Shown piece after piece: positions 43,651 to 55,719 of a stretch of DNA of 64,000 bases. The DNA lies in contig CAJQUW010006996.1 of the NCBI GenBank assembly GCA_907163375.1, positions 1 to 64,000 on the forward strand, given 5' to 3'. The translations under genes were made by a program, and so were the position numbers. This stretch comes from Prostheceraeus crozeri (taxonomy: Eukaryota > Platyhelminthes > Polycladida > Euryleptidae). Under the pieces are notes generated by a model. The model worked only from the letters and a program-made list of their open reading frames with translations. It was not told where the DNA came from and did no database searches. Position 1 is the stretch's first letter, and every line of letters starts with the position of its first letter.

Positions 43651-44011
43651 TCATTGTAGTTTGCACACCTTTCTTTTCACCTTGAATGATAAAATAGATC
43701 GATAAAATAATAAATTCGATCAAGAAGAGATGATGTGGATATCATAGTTCGCCTCAAAATTAAGATATTCAGCCTTCAGCGCATTTATTGTAAAATTGTC
43801 GCAACTTTAGTCCAAGATAATATAATTTCATTTATCACACGATTTTATGAAGTCCCCATAAGCAGGAGCAATGTGAATGGTACACTAGCTTTTGGTTAAT
43901 GAAGCAATGATTATATCATAATCAGTCGCTTATTGTAGCCAGAGTGGTCTACACAGATACGTACAAGCAGAATTTTAACTACATCTATCTGGATAGCAAA
44001 TTTAAACGTAT
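43651..44011. other. Spacer, nothing recognised
   Basis: AT-rich, with no supported feature. Confidence 0.4.
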
Positions 44012-44260
44012 TTAACAGCAGAACCGCCATTGTAGTCAAAAATGACTGCATTTGATTTTCAAAGATATGCGCATTCTTATCCAAATAATCTTTGAATAAC
44101 AAGCCTTGACATTTATTGTACATGTCTCTAGAATCAATTCAAGTAAGAATTTCTATATATAGATATCTATGGTGGAACGTGCATAGCATTATATGTACCT
44201 AGAAGCGCCATGGCAGTCATTTTGACTGCAAGTCTGTCTATAAATGATTTATTGAAGAGT
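44012..44260. mobile_element. piggyBac-end-like remnant
   Basis: TTAACAGCAGAACCGCCATT (44012) leads into GTAGTCAAAAATGACTGC. A second block AGAAGCGCCATGGCAGTC with ATTTTGACTGC follows at about 44202-44231. TTAA plus a GCC-spaced GTCA/TGAC palindrome is the layout of the piggyBac 4 end. A matching right end was not found. Confidence 0.35.
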
Positions 44261-44375
44261 GGTATCAAATTGAAAAAAACAGAAAGTTAACAAGCTCACT
44301 AAATATAAAAATCCTTAAAGGTCCTTAAAAACACAAGAAAATAAATACAAAATAATAAATTTAAAAAAATATGGC

Positions 44376-46600
44376 GAACCTCCTACACCGACAACGTGCT
44401 TCTTATAGCAGCGGCGTTGCCTACAAGAATAATAAATTTAATCCGTTGGATTAGGTGGGAGAACGACCTAGTGTCCGAAGTTGTTGTTGCGATTCTGGTT
44501 CCAAGCTCCTTTAAGAACTCGAGCGCTGCAGGCCCAGGCGCACCAAGAGTTTCAAAAGCTATGGGCGTGAATTGATGCCCTTGTCGCAGGAGAGTCTCAT
44601 ATTTACTCCGTTTCTTCTTTTCCGCTTCTTCTGCGACACGCCATGAACAATTAGCACTTAAATGAAGATGGCTGTAGTAATCTTCGTTGGCGCTAAGATG
44701 GCAGGAATGTTAATTGACTTTAAAGCGCGTTGGATTATTTCGTTGAGCATGGCATGTCGAGGAAGTCGACCCGCACTTCTTTGACACGAAAGTCCATGGT
44801 GACGATCTCCAGAAACTTTCACTCCACAGACGCATACATGAGGTTCCATAATTTTGCATCTAGCTGTCAGGCTAAGTTTATCCGGGGCTGGTCATCAGTC
44901 AACTTCTTGCCGGAACCAGAAATCGGGAAAGCGGATAAACATGCACTGGCACTACAGCTTTGAAGGGATGTCAAACGCGCCTTCGAACGTTGGTTGGCAG
45001 AAGACAACAGTGAGGATAGTGCTCGTAAGTGAAATATGTCTATCCATTCTTGCTGACTGATCTTGTTTGAAGGCAAGTTCTCATCAGTGATTGCTTTCCA
45101 CTGAACAGTGGCGTTCGTAACTTCAACATCCTGGAAGCTCGAATTTTCTTTCAAAAGTTTGATAGTCAAGGAAAGGCTACCGGCCGCAGAGGCTAAAAAA
45201 GCGTTTGAGCAGACAAATTCCGAGAGCACCAATCCGTGCTGGAAGATTCACTGAGTCCTGGCATCTTCGCTGAGATTGATGTTCATCAGCGATTCCAATG
45301 ATTTATAAATGGTCTGATCTTACTTCTGAAGAAGTTGAGGCTCTTTATAACAAGGTGCAATGCGCAAAAAGTATGTTAATCTTGGAATAGAAACGATTTT
45401 TTAGTAGAAAAAGGGCATCAAGTGCGTCTAGATGCTCCAGTCTGCCTGCAAAAAAATTTTAAAGTCTCATTCTTAGATGTTAGGTATGTGCTGATAGCAG
45501 AATGTCCTATAGGAGCCCTCAAGATCATTCTTCGAGGTAAACGTTACTCCAGGGTAGATGGAGTTAAAGAGAGATGAAATGTCTTTTCTCTTGTCATCAT
45601 CAAGGTTGCCAAGGAAAGCAAGTTCACATTTCGCAGAATTGATTTCAAGTCCAAGATCACTTGCTGTTTTTATAATATAAAGGAAGTCAGATGCCACTGT
45701 ATCAATAGGAACACCGATATTAACATCATCTAAGTACCAAAAATTGAGTGGACTGGATAGTTGATGGATCATTTCATTAATCAGATCACTAAAAATAGCT
45801 GGTCCTTCGGAATCTCCTTGTTGAGCGCCTTCCTGGGATAATCCGATCATTGTATGCAAGGAAACTTGCTTGGTTATACGCCGACCAAGTCTAATTGAAT
45901 ATTTCGGGATATTTAGTGTGTACAATGTCTAACATTTTGTCCCTGCGAATAGAATTGAATACATTCTTGAAATCAATTTTGAATAGAACGTCATTATCGT
46001 CACGATCCTCAAGAAATTACGAGTCGCGTGTGCACCAGCTTCACACCAAGCGAGTACCAACACCAAGTTGAATGTTACCATATGATTCCTTTCTTTTCGA
46101 GAACACCAAACGCGCGACTAATTTAGCACAAAGGCGGCGCAACGTGATACCAACAGCAATCGGGGTGTCTTCCCATCTACAACTAAGTTCGCAAAATCGC
46201 AAAGACTTTTCAGTAGGCGATGACCACTCTCAGCAACTGTTGGAAATGTCAGTTCTTTCAATAATTGAGGTCTTTTTATACTGAGGTCAAACGGCCCACC
46301 TGCGGATCCGTTTGGAAAAGATTGTATTGCTGTTTTTACTTCTTCGACGGAGATTGAACGATGAATGTTACTTGAAGAAGGCTGCTGCGGTTTACAATAG
46401 TCAACTGGTCTTGTTGGTTGTTTCTCTTCAAGAGCGGCGTACGTCACATCGTTGTCAGGGGCCATGGTATCGGTTGTGGAAGTCTGTCTTGTATATATTT
46501 CGACTTTTAGGTTGAGATAGCTTGTCTTTAATGTCAATAAAAATGATGAGTCATCATTTACCAAGTTACATCGTACAGCATGCCTACATGCTTGCAAAGT
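44376..46600 (-). mobile_element. LINE-type retroelement LINE-3, decayed
   Basis: On the minus strand, 46597-46118 reads HRSISVEEVKTAIQSFPNGS then AGGPFDLSIKRPQLLKEL, the RT entry. 45925-45473 holds the catalytic region FWYLDDVNIG then LGLEINSAKCELAFLGNLDD. 45232-44867 and 44849-44658 hold the downstream domain CVCGVKVSGDRHHGLSCQRS and AGRLPRHAMLNEIIQRAL. 44640-44376 reads SKYETLLRQGHQFTPIAFET and the C-terminus LIQRIKFIILVGNAAAIRST. The nuclease-like block expected after NIPAILAP is deleted, and several frame shifts occur. The clade was not decided. Confidence 0.7.
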
Positions 46601-47520
46601 TTCTGACAGGTTTCCGTATCAGTAGTAGCATACATGTACATAGATTCCTGACATAGGCCTTAAGCATGTACATGGAAATCCTATCCACATTCACCTTATT
46701 GACGAAGCATCCGACTTTTGAGATAAAATGTGAAAAAAGCAGTGACGTTGATGTGATGATGACGCGCAGGCTACCACCATGTGATAGGCTGGCTGCCATG
46801 TCTGTTGTGACATTCGTCTTTGTTGATTGCTTCCTGTGAAACCTGCACTTTGGAACCACTTTATCTTCCAGAATGAAGTCACAAAATGTGAATTATGCTC
46901 ATTCACATGAAGGGAAATTACAGTACTTTCTCAAGAGACTCACTCTTGCTGGGGGAGGAATCAAAATACTTGCGGGACAGCAGCTCGAAAGAGAGGTCCT
47001 ATTCCGGTGCAACAAAACCTTGTTGTGACAGTCATTGCAGTCACTTCTTTGAAATAAACTTTGCCGGTTTCAATAAATTTTGCTAAAACAATTATTTTTG
47101 CATCCCTTTCTTTTGATCGAGTGGAACTGGTTTCTGTGAAACTGATGAATGTCGCATACCGGTACAATAATCATGCTTACTTCATCATTTATGCATGTTG
47201 TAGTCTGGGAACTATCATGCAATTGAAAGGCATTATTTATATGATTTCTACAGACCATTGATTGAATAAATGAATGCAATTTTGACAATTTATTATTGTA
47301 CTAATTAATTATAATTACAATTTTTTAATAACACTTTAAGCTCTTTTCAATATATTAATAAATAATAAAATCAGTGGCGCAGCGAGCGTGCTTCCAGACC
47401 ATAAGCCTTCGTTACACAATGAATTCCTATCTACACACTAGACAACATAATTATTGCAGCACTCTAATTATTTATTATATCCTGACCTTAATTTCAGTGA
47501 ACTTTTGAACGTAAAGTATA
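46601..47520. other. Spacer, nothing recognised
   Basis: Short open frames on both strands show no motif, with an AT-rich end before the mariner element. Confidence 0.4.
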
Positions 47521-47715
47521 TACCTTGCGTCCGTAAAGTCTGAAAAAATCTTTCAAATATTTTCAAAAGTGAAAGAAGTGGAGCAAAACATTCACTCACA
47601 CGTTTTAAGTCATTAAGACAATATTATGAAAATATCATCAGTTAATGTCTATCTTGCTTTATAAATTACAGAGATCATTTTTAAAAACAAACTATATATT
47701 CCAATTTGAAAGTCT

Positions 47716-48011
47716 TTATTCAAAACTACAGCTACCAACTTCTCTCAAATAATCAAGTCTAATACGGATATTGGACACTCCAGCTGACAATTCTTGCGGT
47801 ATAACACCTTCACACACTTCATAATTCTTTTCTTCAAATCCTTCTTCGATTGAACAGGTGAGTGAAACGTGAAAACTTCTCTCTTGAGCCAAACCCAAAA
47901 CCAGTAATCAAGAGGATTGAGGTCTGAGCTGCGTGCGGGCCACGGCACATCACAGCCTCGGCTGATTAGTCGATGTCGAAATTGTTGCATCAAAAATGGT
48001 CGAAATTTTGT
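47716..48011 (-). pseudogene. mariner transposase, C-terminal part
   Basis: Beyond element B the protein continues TKFRPFLMQQFRHRLISRGC, then DVPWPARSSDLNPLDYWFWV with the third Asp, and WLKREVFTFHSPVQSKKDLK. A C-terminal tail follows, ending GSCSFE in one frame. Joining it to APPHLA reproduces mariner order. A second, inverted copy of the tail lies at 52400-52565 in the opposite arm. Confidence 0.75.
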
Positions 48012-48040
48012 AGCTGGGTCTGTTTTTTTATTTACTTTAG

Positions 48041-51000
48041 TGTCGGACGGAAAATTGATGGCGTACTGGACTGTCAGAAATGTTAGGATTGACATATAGT
48101 ATATTCGACACTTTGCAAAGTTTGTCTGAATATGCGTCAACAAGTTAGATATCCAATTTTTAAAAAATATTTTACACATTGCATAGAAAAGCTATTTATG
48201 ATTTAATGTCGGACGGAATCGATATATTTGTAATTTTATTTCTCTCTCGTATTATTCAATTTCTATCAAAACGTCGATAAACAGAATCTAGAAAAATACT
48301 CTATGCTTTTAGTAAGATCACTGCACAATGTTTGTTTGCTATTTAGACCAAGTGTACAGAGGATGATTAGATCAAAATTTCCTTTGAAAAAATGTACATT
48401 AAAATGTCGGACGGAAGAAATGTGCGAAATATTAGTTTTGTTTCAAATTTTGAAATAACCTATTTTTCTAGAAACTAAGATATCTGTTTTATATGCCCAT
48501 TAAAATTTTACTTTTAAAAATAACTTTAAGCTTATAAAAATTACTTTTAAAGATTGTGCATTAAAATGTCGGACGGAAGTGTTAGACGAAAGAAAAGTAT
48601 AAAATATTACTTTTGTTTCAAACTTTGAAATGAACTGTTTTTTTTCTGGAAATATAGTCATCTGTTTTATATTTTATACATGAATATAGGGTCATCTGTT
48701 TAATTATCATTTACATTTTGATAGAAAAAACTCTCAAAATAGTATTAAAAAACATGTAATTATACGAGTAGTCGACCTGTACAATCGCTATCGACACTTC
48801 AATAACCAGAATAACCAGTCTTCATTAAAAAAACAAGCCTCATCGTACCAATTTTGACAAATGGGACACTGTAACCATTCTTACCAGTATTATAACTTTT
48901 GCTGCATCTAGCACACTGATTTTCGGAGCTCATAGCAACTGAGTTCCACTCATGACCACAAGCAAGTTGGCCATTATTAGTGTATCATTGCTTATGAAAG
49001 GATGTTTCATCACAAGCTAGGTAGAAGAATTCCATGGTGAAATATTCTTATAATCTTGTGCACTTTTAATGTTTCCTTGATAACAGGAGCCATATCAATA
49101 TCATCTGGCTCAATAAGTGAATCGCTGTTGGGAACGTACAACGCGTTTATCGATGGAAGGAAACGACGAATCGATTCTACAAACTCCATTGGCGAGTTGA
49201 TGGTCGTGTGGCCAGATTTTACCTTTCGGAAAATGTGATTTTTTACTGCTCCACCAATCCCATCCATGGGTCTTTTCCCATGGTTTCGTTCGTTGTAAAA
49301 CCAACTCAGATTCTTCTCCGGAAAAAGGGTTCCGGCAATCAGTTTGAATATGTATCTCGAACGGAATTGAGAGGCATATCCATCACTCCAAACAAGAATA
49401 TTATTGTATGCTTTGAAATGTATGCGCTCGACTTCTTCAATGGACTTTTGAAGACACGTCATGGACGGTTTTCGATCATGTTCTGAGCATTCGGTAACAA
49501 TCACTACATTGTCAGTCACTAAATGTTGATCAGTCTCATTTTTGGATGTATGCACAAGCTGTAAACACACTGAAAGTCTGACAGCCGAAATATGAACTTT
49601 GAATAGCATCTTGATGGTCATTTCTATAACTTTCTGCGTAATCAACATGAATGAGAATATCATCCTGACCAAGGTTGGCTTTCGTATCTGTATACGCATT
49701 GTGTTGCTGTCGTTTTGAAAAGATATGTCGCTTTAGAATAGGAATGTTTCTCTTCAGAAATGTTAACGCTTCAGTGAAAGAAGCAGATAAACTTGATTTC
49801 GAAATCTTACCATCGATCGTCTGCCATCGATAATAATTGACAGTTGCATCCGCAGCATCTTCGTTGATGTGCAAGACAGTCGCGATATTGTCAGTGCCAC
49901 AGTCTGTGCAGTCATTGTTCATCATACAGCGACGTTCATCGGAATAACACGAGAATCTTTCCACCAGATCATGAGGATTTGTAGGAATATGATCGATCAT
50001 ATCATGACAGTTTGAGTTGTTGATTCCGTTGGCTAATAAGCAGATGTTTTCACATAGATCACACAAACAGGAAGAATGAGGAATAGCACTGTTGAAGCGG
50101 TACTCCTTATGCTCCTTCATAAAGGTATACAGTTGAGAGAAGGTCAGCTTAGAACCGAACTCACTTGGAAAGAATTTGTCTTGGGATAATTCCAGAATAT
50201 TAGAAAATCCATTGATAATTGATAGTAAATCGCGAAGAGTCCACAATAAGAATCGACGTTGCTCATATTTTTTTTCTCCGTCAATCTTTCCAATATAAAT
50301 ATTGTCCTTTCTCCCAGGATTAATATAGCAAATGTCAGCACGATTCAAGAATTCGATTAGCCATTTTTCCTGCTAATCGTTTAGATCTTTTCTTGGCCTT
50401 CCTGACTTTGGCTTCAACTTGATCTTGAGATTGTACTTGGTAGCAAGTCTACTAATAATTTCTTGCTTCTTTGTCGGACTGCGTGGTAGCGAAGATTCGG
50501 CCTTGGTAAAACTTCTTGACATGGTCTGTTTGGTTGAAAACGCCGAAGTAGGTTCGTTTGCAGCTGGTGGTGTACTTACAGGCAAATTTTGACTAGATGT
50601 TCTTTTCTTCCTGTTCCTTTCACTTTCTTTATAGTTGTCGTACTTCTTTGGATTATTTCTCAAATTTCTCATCGCTTCTTTAGTGCGCTTTTTACTATCA
50701 GTCTTGCACTTCATTCGATACAACTTGTACTTCTCAGCATTTGATAAACCACTGTATTCTCCACGACGTGGGCGTCCGAGACGTTTTACTGTCCTTGACT
50801 CCATAATCAGCGTGTTCACGTTTACCAAAAGAAATTTTGCTTTAAACAAGATAATGCCGTAATTATTAACAATGATTCAAAATGCAATGCAATAGGATGA
50901 TAGGTTAAATATTGATATATCTATGAGCATCCTTTAATCGTCATATGACTTTTGTGTCGGACGGAAGATTTAAATATTAGTGTCACTCACTCACAGAAAA

Positions 51001-51301
51001 GCTGTGTTACTGTTTCTAGTGCATCGCTATGTAAAGCACATTTATGTTCGATAGCAACATAGATATCTAGGAAGTATGTTTTAATATATTTCGCGAAACA
51101 CTAATTCAGAGTACTTTAACAATTGAAAAATGCCTTTTTTAAAAACGTACAAGCCTAGTTCATTTATTAAGAAACCAAAATTAGATGAGTTGAGTAAGGA
51201 ACGTTAATGTTCATATATGAAGCAAAAAAATAATATGAAATGCATACATCTAACGATTATATACAGAGCTGTATATTTGCAATATTGTTTTCCGTCCGAC
51301 A
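48041..51301. repeat. Element B repeat TGTCGGACGGAA (6 copies)
   Basis: Plus orientation at 48041-48052, 48207-48218, 48415-48426, 48567-48578 and 50955-50966; inverted at 51290-51301. All lie outside the coding region and share the CGGACG core with element A's TAACGGACGCTCG. Confidence 0.88.
49010..50849 (-). pseudogene. Element B transposase (DDE type, Sola-like)
   Basis: The N-terminal basic region reads RLGRPRRGEYSGLSNAEKYK, NPKKYDNYKESERNRKKR and KTKQ-like Ser-rich linkers. After one in-frame TAG near 50374 comes INPGRKDNIYIGKIDGEKKY. The zinc-like block PHSSCLCDLCENICLL matches PHSVCICQMHEN of element A. The catalytic core reads DDILIHVDYAESYRNDHQDA (Asp 1), ILVWSDGYASQFRSRYIFKL (Asp 2) and ERNHGKRPMDGIGGAVKNHI (candidate third site). 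A one-base shift in an A run near 49555 is the other break. The family role is cut-and-paste transposition. Confidence 0.72.
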
Positions 51302-51487
51302 CTATAGTATGTCAACATTTTCACTAAAAATGATCGGAAATTTCATAATTGGCGAAGGTTTTTGAAAAACTGCTTGTATTTCCTGATAATATAATGTATT
51401 TTCTTCTAAATTATTACAATCACAAGAGCGATAGCTGTAGTTAGAATTTTAACACCCATGTTGACCAATTTTCAAACAGACCCAGCT

Positions 51488-52204
51488 AAATGTGGAGGAG
51501 CTTCATTTTGCATGAATATTGTTCGACTAAATGCACGTCGTTGTTTCAGTTGAGGGATTACGTGATCCTTAAGCATTGCTGTGAGGTAATTATCGGTATT
51601 CACTGTTCCATTAAAAACGGCGTCAGTCCAAATTGGCTAGGAAACCCATCCACACAGTGATATGTGGAGAATGAAGAGGTTGTGAACTCGAAGCGTGCGG
51701 ATTCAAGTCTGACCATATGTGGCAGTTTTGTCTATGGATGGCTCCATTGACAGGAAAGTTAGATTCATCACTCCACAGCATGTTCGAAAGTTGATCCTCA
51801 TTTGCTTCCAATCAATCAGCAAACTCAAGTCGTGATGATTTATCAGATTCCAGCAATTGCTGATGTAATGAAATTTTGTAGGGCCATAACTGCAAACAAG
51901 ATCGGGCTATTTTATGAACTGAAGTCTTCTTTATATAAGTCTCCATTGACACACGATAAATGGAAGTTTGTCCCTCTTGAACAGAGGCTACATCCTCTTC
52001 ACTTAGTCTAGGACGACCGGAACGTGGCTTATCATGCAGACTGCGCGTTTCATAAAATTTAGTCATTAATTTGAGCACAGTCGCAGCAGAAAATGGGTCT
52101 CGGATCATATTGTACCTGCGTTTGAATTCGCGAAGAGCAGCTGTAGGACTCTGGTCACATAAAATGTAATATTCTAGCAACTCTAATTTCGTGGTGAGTT
52201 CCAT
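51488..52204 (-). pseudogene. mariner transposase, N-terminal part
   Basis: The HTH domain reads MELTTKLELLEYYILCDQSP, AALREFKRRYNMIRDPFSAA and ETRSLHDKPRSGRPRLSEED. After a frame shift near 51811 comes NMLWSDESNFPVNGAIHRQN (first Asp) with NPHASSSQPLHSPHITVW. The second catalytic block reads FMQNEAPPHLA, where relatives have QQDGAPPH, so the Asp is lost. The frame is cut here by element B and resumes at 48011. Confidence 0.75.
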
Positions 52205-52309
52205 AAGCTAATACCACAGTCTGACGAATGCTTCAAAAGCTAAAAGACATAACGATGACTGATATACGCTAACAGCTAGATAAATAGCAGATAGTTCAGC
52301 AGTAACATA

Positions 52310-52317
52310 TGACGTCA
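52310..52317. promoter_or_regulatory. CRE palindrome TGACGTCA upstream of the mariner gene
   Basis: A perfect site 106 bp before the mariner start codon (52204, minus strand), followed by CATGACG. Confidence 0.5.
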
Positions 52318-52384
52318 CATGACGCTGCAATCAAACAATAAAGTTTTTGAAAGACCAAAATCATTGGCTGAGACAGCTTCACTA

Positions 52385-52758
52385 AGACTTGTTTGGCTTG
52401 CCAAAAGAATAATGTTCACTCACCTGTTCAATCAGAGGAGGATTTGAAGAAAAGAATTATGAAGTGCGTGAAGGTGTTATACCGCAAGAATTGTCAGCTG
52501 GAGTGTCCAATATCCGTATTAGACTTGATTATTTGAGAGAAGTTGGTAGCTGTAGTTTTGAATAAAGTCTTTCAAATTGGAATATATAGTTTGCATTTTA
52601 AAATGATCTCTGTAATTTATAAAGCAAGATAGACATTAACTGATGATATTTTCATAATATTCTCTTAATGACTTAAAACGTGTGAGTGAATGTTTTGCTC
52701 CACTTCTTTCACTTTTGAAAATATTTGAAAGATTTTTTCAGACTTTACGGACAAAAGG
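52385..52758 (+). repeat. Right inverted arm of the mariner element
   Basis: It is the reverse complement of 47523 to about 47905, with scattered differences. On the plus strand it encodes a second C-terminal transposase tail (KKRIMKCVKVLYRKNCQLEC then PISVLDLI). A 5' transposon end should not carry this, so an end exchange or abortive transposition created it. Confidence 0.85.
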
Positions 52759-52760
52759 TA

Positions 52761-53880
52761 CTTAGATATTCGACCCTGTGCATAACTACATAATGAAATG
52801 AAAGTACATGTGACAAATAAAAACTGAAATTTCTAACTGAAAATACATTGAAGTTCATAGACTATTCCATCCGTATTGACTTGCAATTGCATGTGCATGA
52901 ATTCACTTTAAATGCCCGAATATGAGACCTTTCTCTCAACAGCCTCATTGTGAGATTACGACCCTAAGTTGACTATTTGTCAATTTGGTCCTGTTTTCCG
53001 AACATTTTAAACATCAAATGACAACAAAATTGTAATGTGTATTGCTCATGACGCTCAATTCTGACTTAGAAAATGAGCTGAGATCACTAATTATATAGAG
53101 CATCTCTACCGAAAAAACACAACACAATAGCTTGTTGCGTTTATTACACCCAGACAATCACTCACATGTTTGATTTTTAAAGATGAAAAAATGCATTCTC
53201 TGCTGAATCGTTTTTCTTTTCTTTGTGATCGAGTATAGTTTCCACTTCGTGTTAATCTATCGTGTATGATGTTTTTAATTTTCCTTTTGTCTAGTCTGCA
53301 AACACTAACGTCTACGGGTGACATGTGTTGTTAATTGGCAGTTAACACTGGTCATGAGATTGTTGACACTAAAATGTTCACACAGGTCAAATTGTAGGAT
53401 CTTCATTAATGTATATATATCTACATCAATAAGAATCGAAATTCATCTATCTGAGTATTTCTGATCTGATATTGAGACTTGAAAACTGGCTAAGGTGGGT
53501 AAATTAATCAATTCAAATTCATGACGATACTTTTCTGCATTATAAGTATTGGTAACTAGATTATTGATGGCTCTGCGCCGATGACCCGCCGGCATGGAGA
53601 TTGCTCCACTAAAAGCATTAGAAATACGAAAATGAATATCAAAAGTTTAGACGAAAACAACACTACTTCAACTGATTCTTTTTTCATCACGCTCTTGTTT
53701 TAGATCAGCTTATTTTGTCACATGTTTGCCATTGACAAATCTGTTCTGACATCAGGTACCCAAAGGTTTGAATTTATCTAACAAAGACTAATTCATGAAC
53801 CATCCCAAATGCTTTGTAATTTAGAAATCGACGTGCGTGTAACGCACATTTTCTCTCCATCATTTCGATTCCTTAACAAG
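52761..53880. other. Spacer, nothing recognised
   Basis: No supported coding or repeat feature is seen before the possible secreted-protein exon. Confidence 0.4.
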
Positions 53881-54208
53881 ATGTCTTCAATTGTTTCTTG
53901 CAGTATGTCGCTGAGAACATTTTGCCTTATGCTGATTGCAGTCACCGGTGTGCTTACCAGCAATGTTTCATTACCAACAGAAAGGATACAAGGTGGTATG
54001 TTTGTAACTAGTCCGAACAATAAAAGTGTTAAATTGAATATCTCCAAAGAACCAAATACGTCGAACGCAAACAATCAACTGGTGCAAGTCATAAAGGATA
54101 TGCAAATTCCGAAAAAGTTGAATGATTTGGAATATTCAATAGATAGCAAAATGAATGAGCTGAAATCTATGTTAAATGCGAATAATCAGTTAATGAAAAC
54201 GATCATCG
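53881..54208 (+). CDS. Possible first exon of a secreted coiled-coil protein (host gene?)
   Basis: ATG at 53881 in good context (AACAAGATG) starts MSSIVSCSMSLRTFCLMLIA then VTGVLTSN, a good signal peptide (hydrophobic core, small residues at the end). The mature part has KKLNDLEYSIDSKMNELKSM with NANNQL twice, heptad-like and polar. It ends exactly at a consensus donor, ATCATCG/GTAAGT (donor 54209). This combination suggests the first exon of a host gene. No family is recognised and no matching next exon in phase was found, so it remains uncertain. Confidence 0.4.
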
Positions 54209-54409
54209 GTAAGTGACTCGTCAAAATATCATTTTGCAAATTTCCGTCAAGTGCGGAGAGTTCCTCAAAACCTTCAATCGACATTAAGTGAATTGTTTAC
54301 ACTGTAAGATATGGACAATGCTCCTTCGATCCTGTTTTTCATTTCAATTGTTCACATTATTCCGAATGATAACCAACTATGGAGGAATTAATTATATGAA
54401 TCCGAGGGC

Positions 54410-54631
54410 ATGTTTGCTCAAAGTTATCGTAATTTTAGGCTCGATTCAGATGCATATTATCCTAATTATTATAAACCAAATTCGCATTATATTATAAACG
54501 TTATTTATTATAAACCTTTGCACTGGAAACAGCATAATTACAGTATTATAATTAATGCGACTAGAAGGACTGTGGACCACAGACAATACATGGAAATCTG
54601 CATGTGTGGCGGGTGTGATTTAGAGCACTAG
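54410..54631 (+). CDS. Possible later exon, Tyr/Asn-rich with a CxCxxC end
   Basis: The frame reads RLDSDAYYPNYYKPNSHYII, KPLHWKQHNYSIIINATRRT and VDHRQYMEICMCGGCDLEH, then a stop. The residue mix looks more like coding sequence than its surroundings, and a stop-coupled Cys cluster fits the end of a secreted protein. Its phase does not join directly to the exon at 53881-54208. Chance is quite possible. Confidence 0.25.
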   Translation: MFAQSYRNFRLDSDAYYPNYYKPNSHYIINVIYYKPLHWKQHNYSIIINATRRTVDHRQYMEICMCGGCDLEH

Positions 54632-54639
54632 GAAAATCC

Positions 54640-55719
54640 AAATATTGGCAGCAATATACATGTAGACTTTGAAACAGACTTAAACAGGTCACCTTTAACT
54701 TTAATTTGCCAATACTTGCAAGTGACTCTCATCATATATGTACTCACCACGCATTTCAGCATGATAGTTCTGATTCTATTTCTAAAAGTAGAAATTATAA
54801 AGACATCCTACAAAAAATGGTAAAACTTTTTATGGTTAAATTACAAAGTCAGTGCAGACGAAGCGTCGACTTATAATTGAATCTTGTAAAAATGTCTATA
54901 ACAAAGGAGGAGCTTGTTATTGTTCTTTTTCGAATTACCCGAGCACCTCAGGAAATTTAGGAAGATTCGAAGCAATGTCACCGTTATCTACAGATTACAA
55001 TGCAAGACGGTTGACATCTCAACATTACTCGGCTTCAAGCAGTCTCTCTGTGATGTGATGCTGTTAAGAAATAAATGATGAAGAAAATATTTTGGCGGAT
55101 CACTGGCCGCTGGAATGCTGAGGTAGCGTATATCTTAGCAGGAGGAGCAACAGCAGGGTATGCAGGGTATTCATCATAATATTCCAAAATTCTGAGGTTG
55201 CGGAAATTGAGAATTCGTGGCCTAAAATGATTTATCATGAGCAAGAATTTTTGTCACTTTTCGCATTTTTTATCAACATCAAGAAATCGATTACTTTGCG
55301 ATATAGCCGTGATTTTCAAAAGGTTTCATGTCAGGACATAGAAATTAAAAGTTTGAATTGAATAATATTCTTCAAGTTGGTAGAAATGTAAAGGTACTGC
55401 GTGTTGAAATTCATTTGTACACAAATCCTAAAAAACAAAAAATCTTCATCCACTTACTGTATTGCCAAGTTAAATAAAATAAATAAATAGTGTGCAAAAG
55501 TTAAAAGGATTACGATGACATGTCCAGAGGCGTTTCGCCGGTTCACTTCAGTGGAACACACCGGATTATGGAATGGCAAGCTGCGATGTCTGACATAGAG
55601 AGCGGTCTCGAGAGTGAGCTAATAAACATGAATAATAATCTGCTACCACGCAAGGTGAAGTTGATGCGTTTCTATCTGTACACAAAGAGCCGGCATCATA
55701 GCTTTGATAATGAGCCACT
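54640..55719. other. Spacer with short unassigned frames
   Basis: Frames at 54852-55058 and 55520-55723 are 67-68 codons long and show no recognised motif. Nothing else is supported. Confidence 0.4.

Larger units (their letters stand above)
48016..51483 (-). mobile_element. Sola-like DNA transposon B
   Basis: The element is 3468 bp with 10-bp terminal repeats GGGTCTGTTT / AAACAGACCC. The 4-bp target duplication AGCT lies at 48012-48015 and 51484-51487. Its removal restores the mariner frame. Subterminal TGTCGGACGGAA repeats lie inside both ends. One gene on the minus strand is almost intact. The Sola name rests on the 4-bp duplication and a DDE core type; a search is needed to confirm it. 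Confidence 0.82.
47523..52758 (-). mobile_element. mariner-like element with long inverted arms, holding Sola-like element B
   Basis: TA lies at 47521-47522 and 52759-52760. The ends match as inverted repeats from CCTT--GTCCGTAAAGTCTG inward. The arms run about 380 bp (to about 47905 and from about 52385). Both arms contain the C-terminal transposase coding sequence. The gene runs on the minus strand from 52204 to 47716. Element B is inserted between the second and third catalytic motifs. Confidence 0.85.

Noticed and set aside
47358-47420. A hAT-like CAGTGGCGCAGCG end
   Set aside because: No matching inverted end or duplication was found; a single match is not enough.
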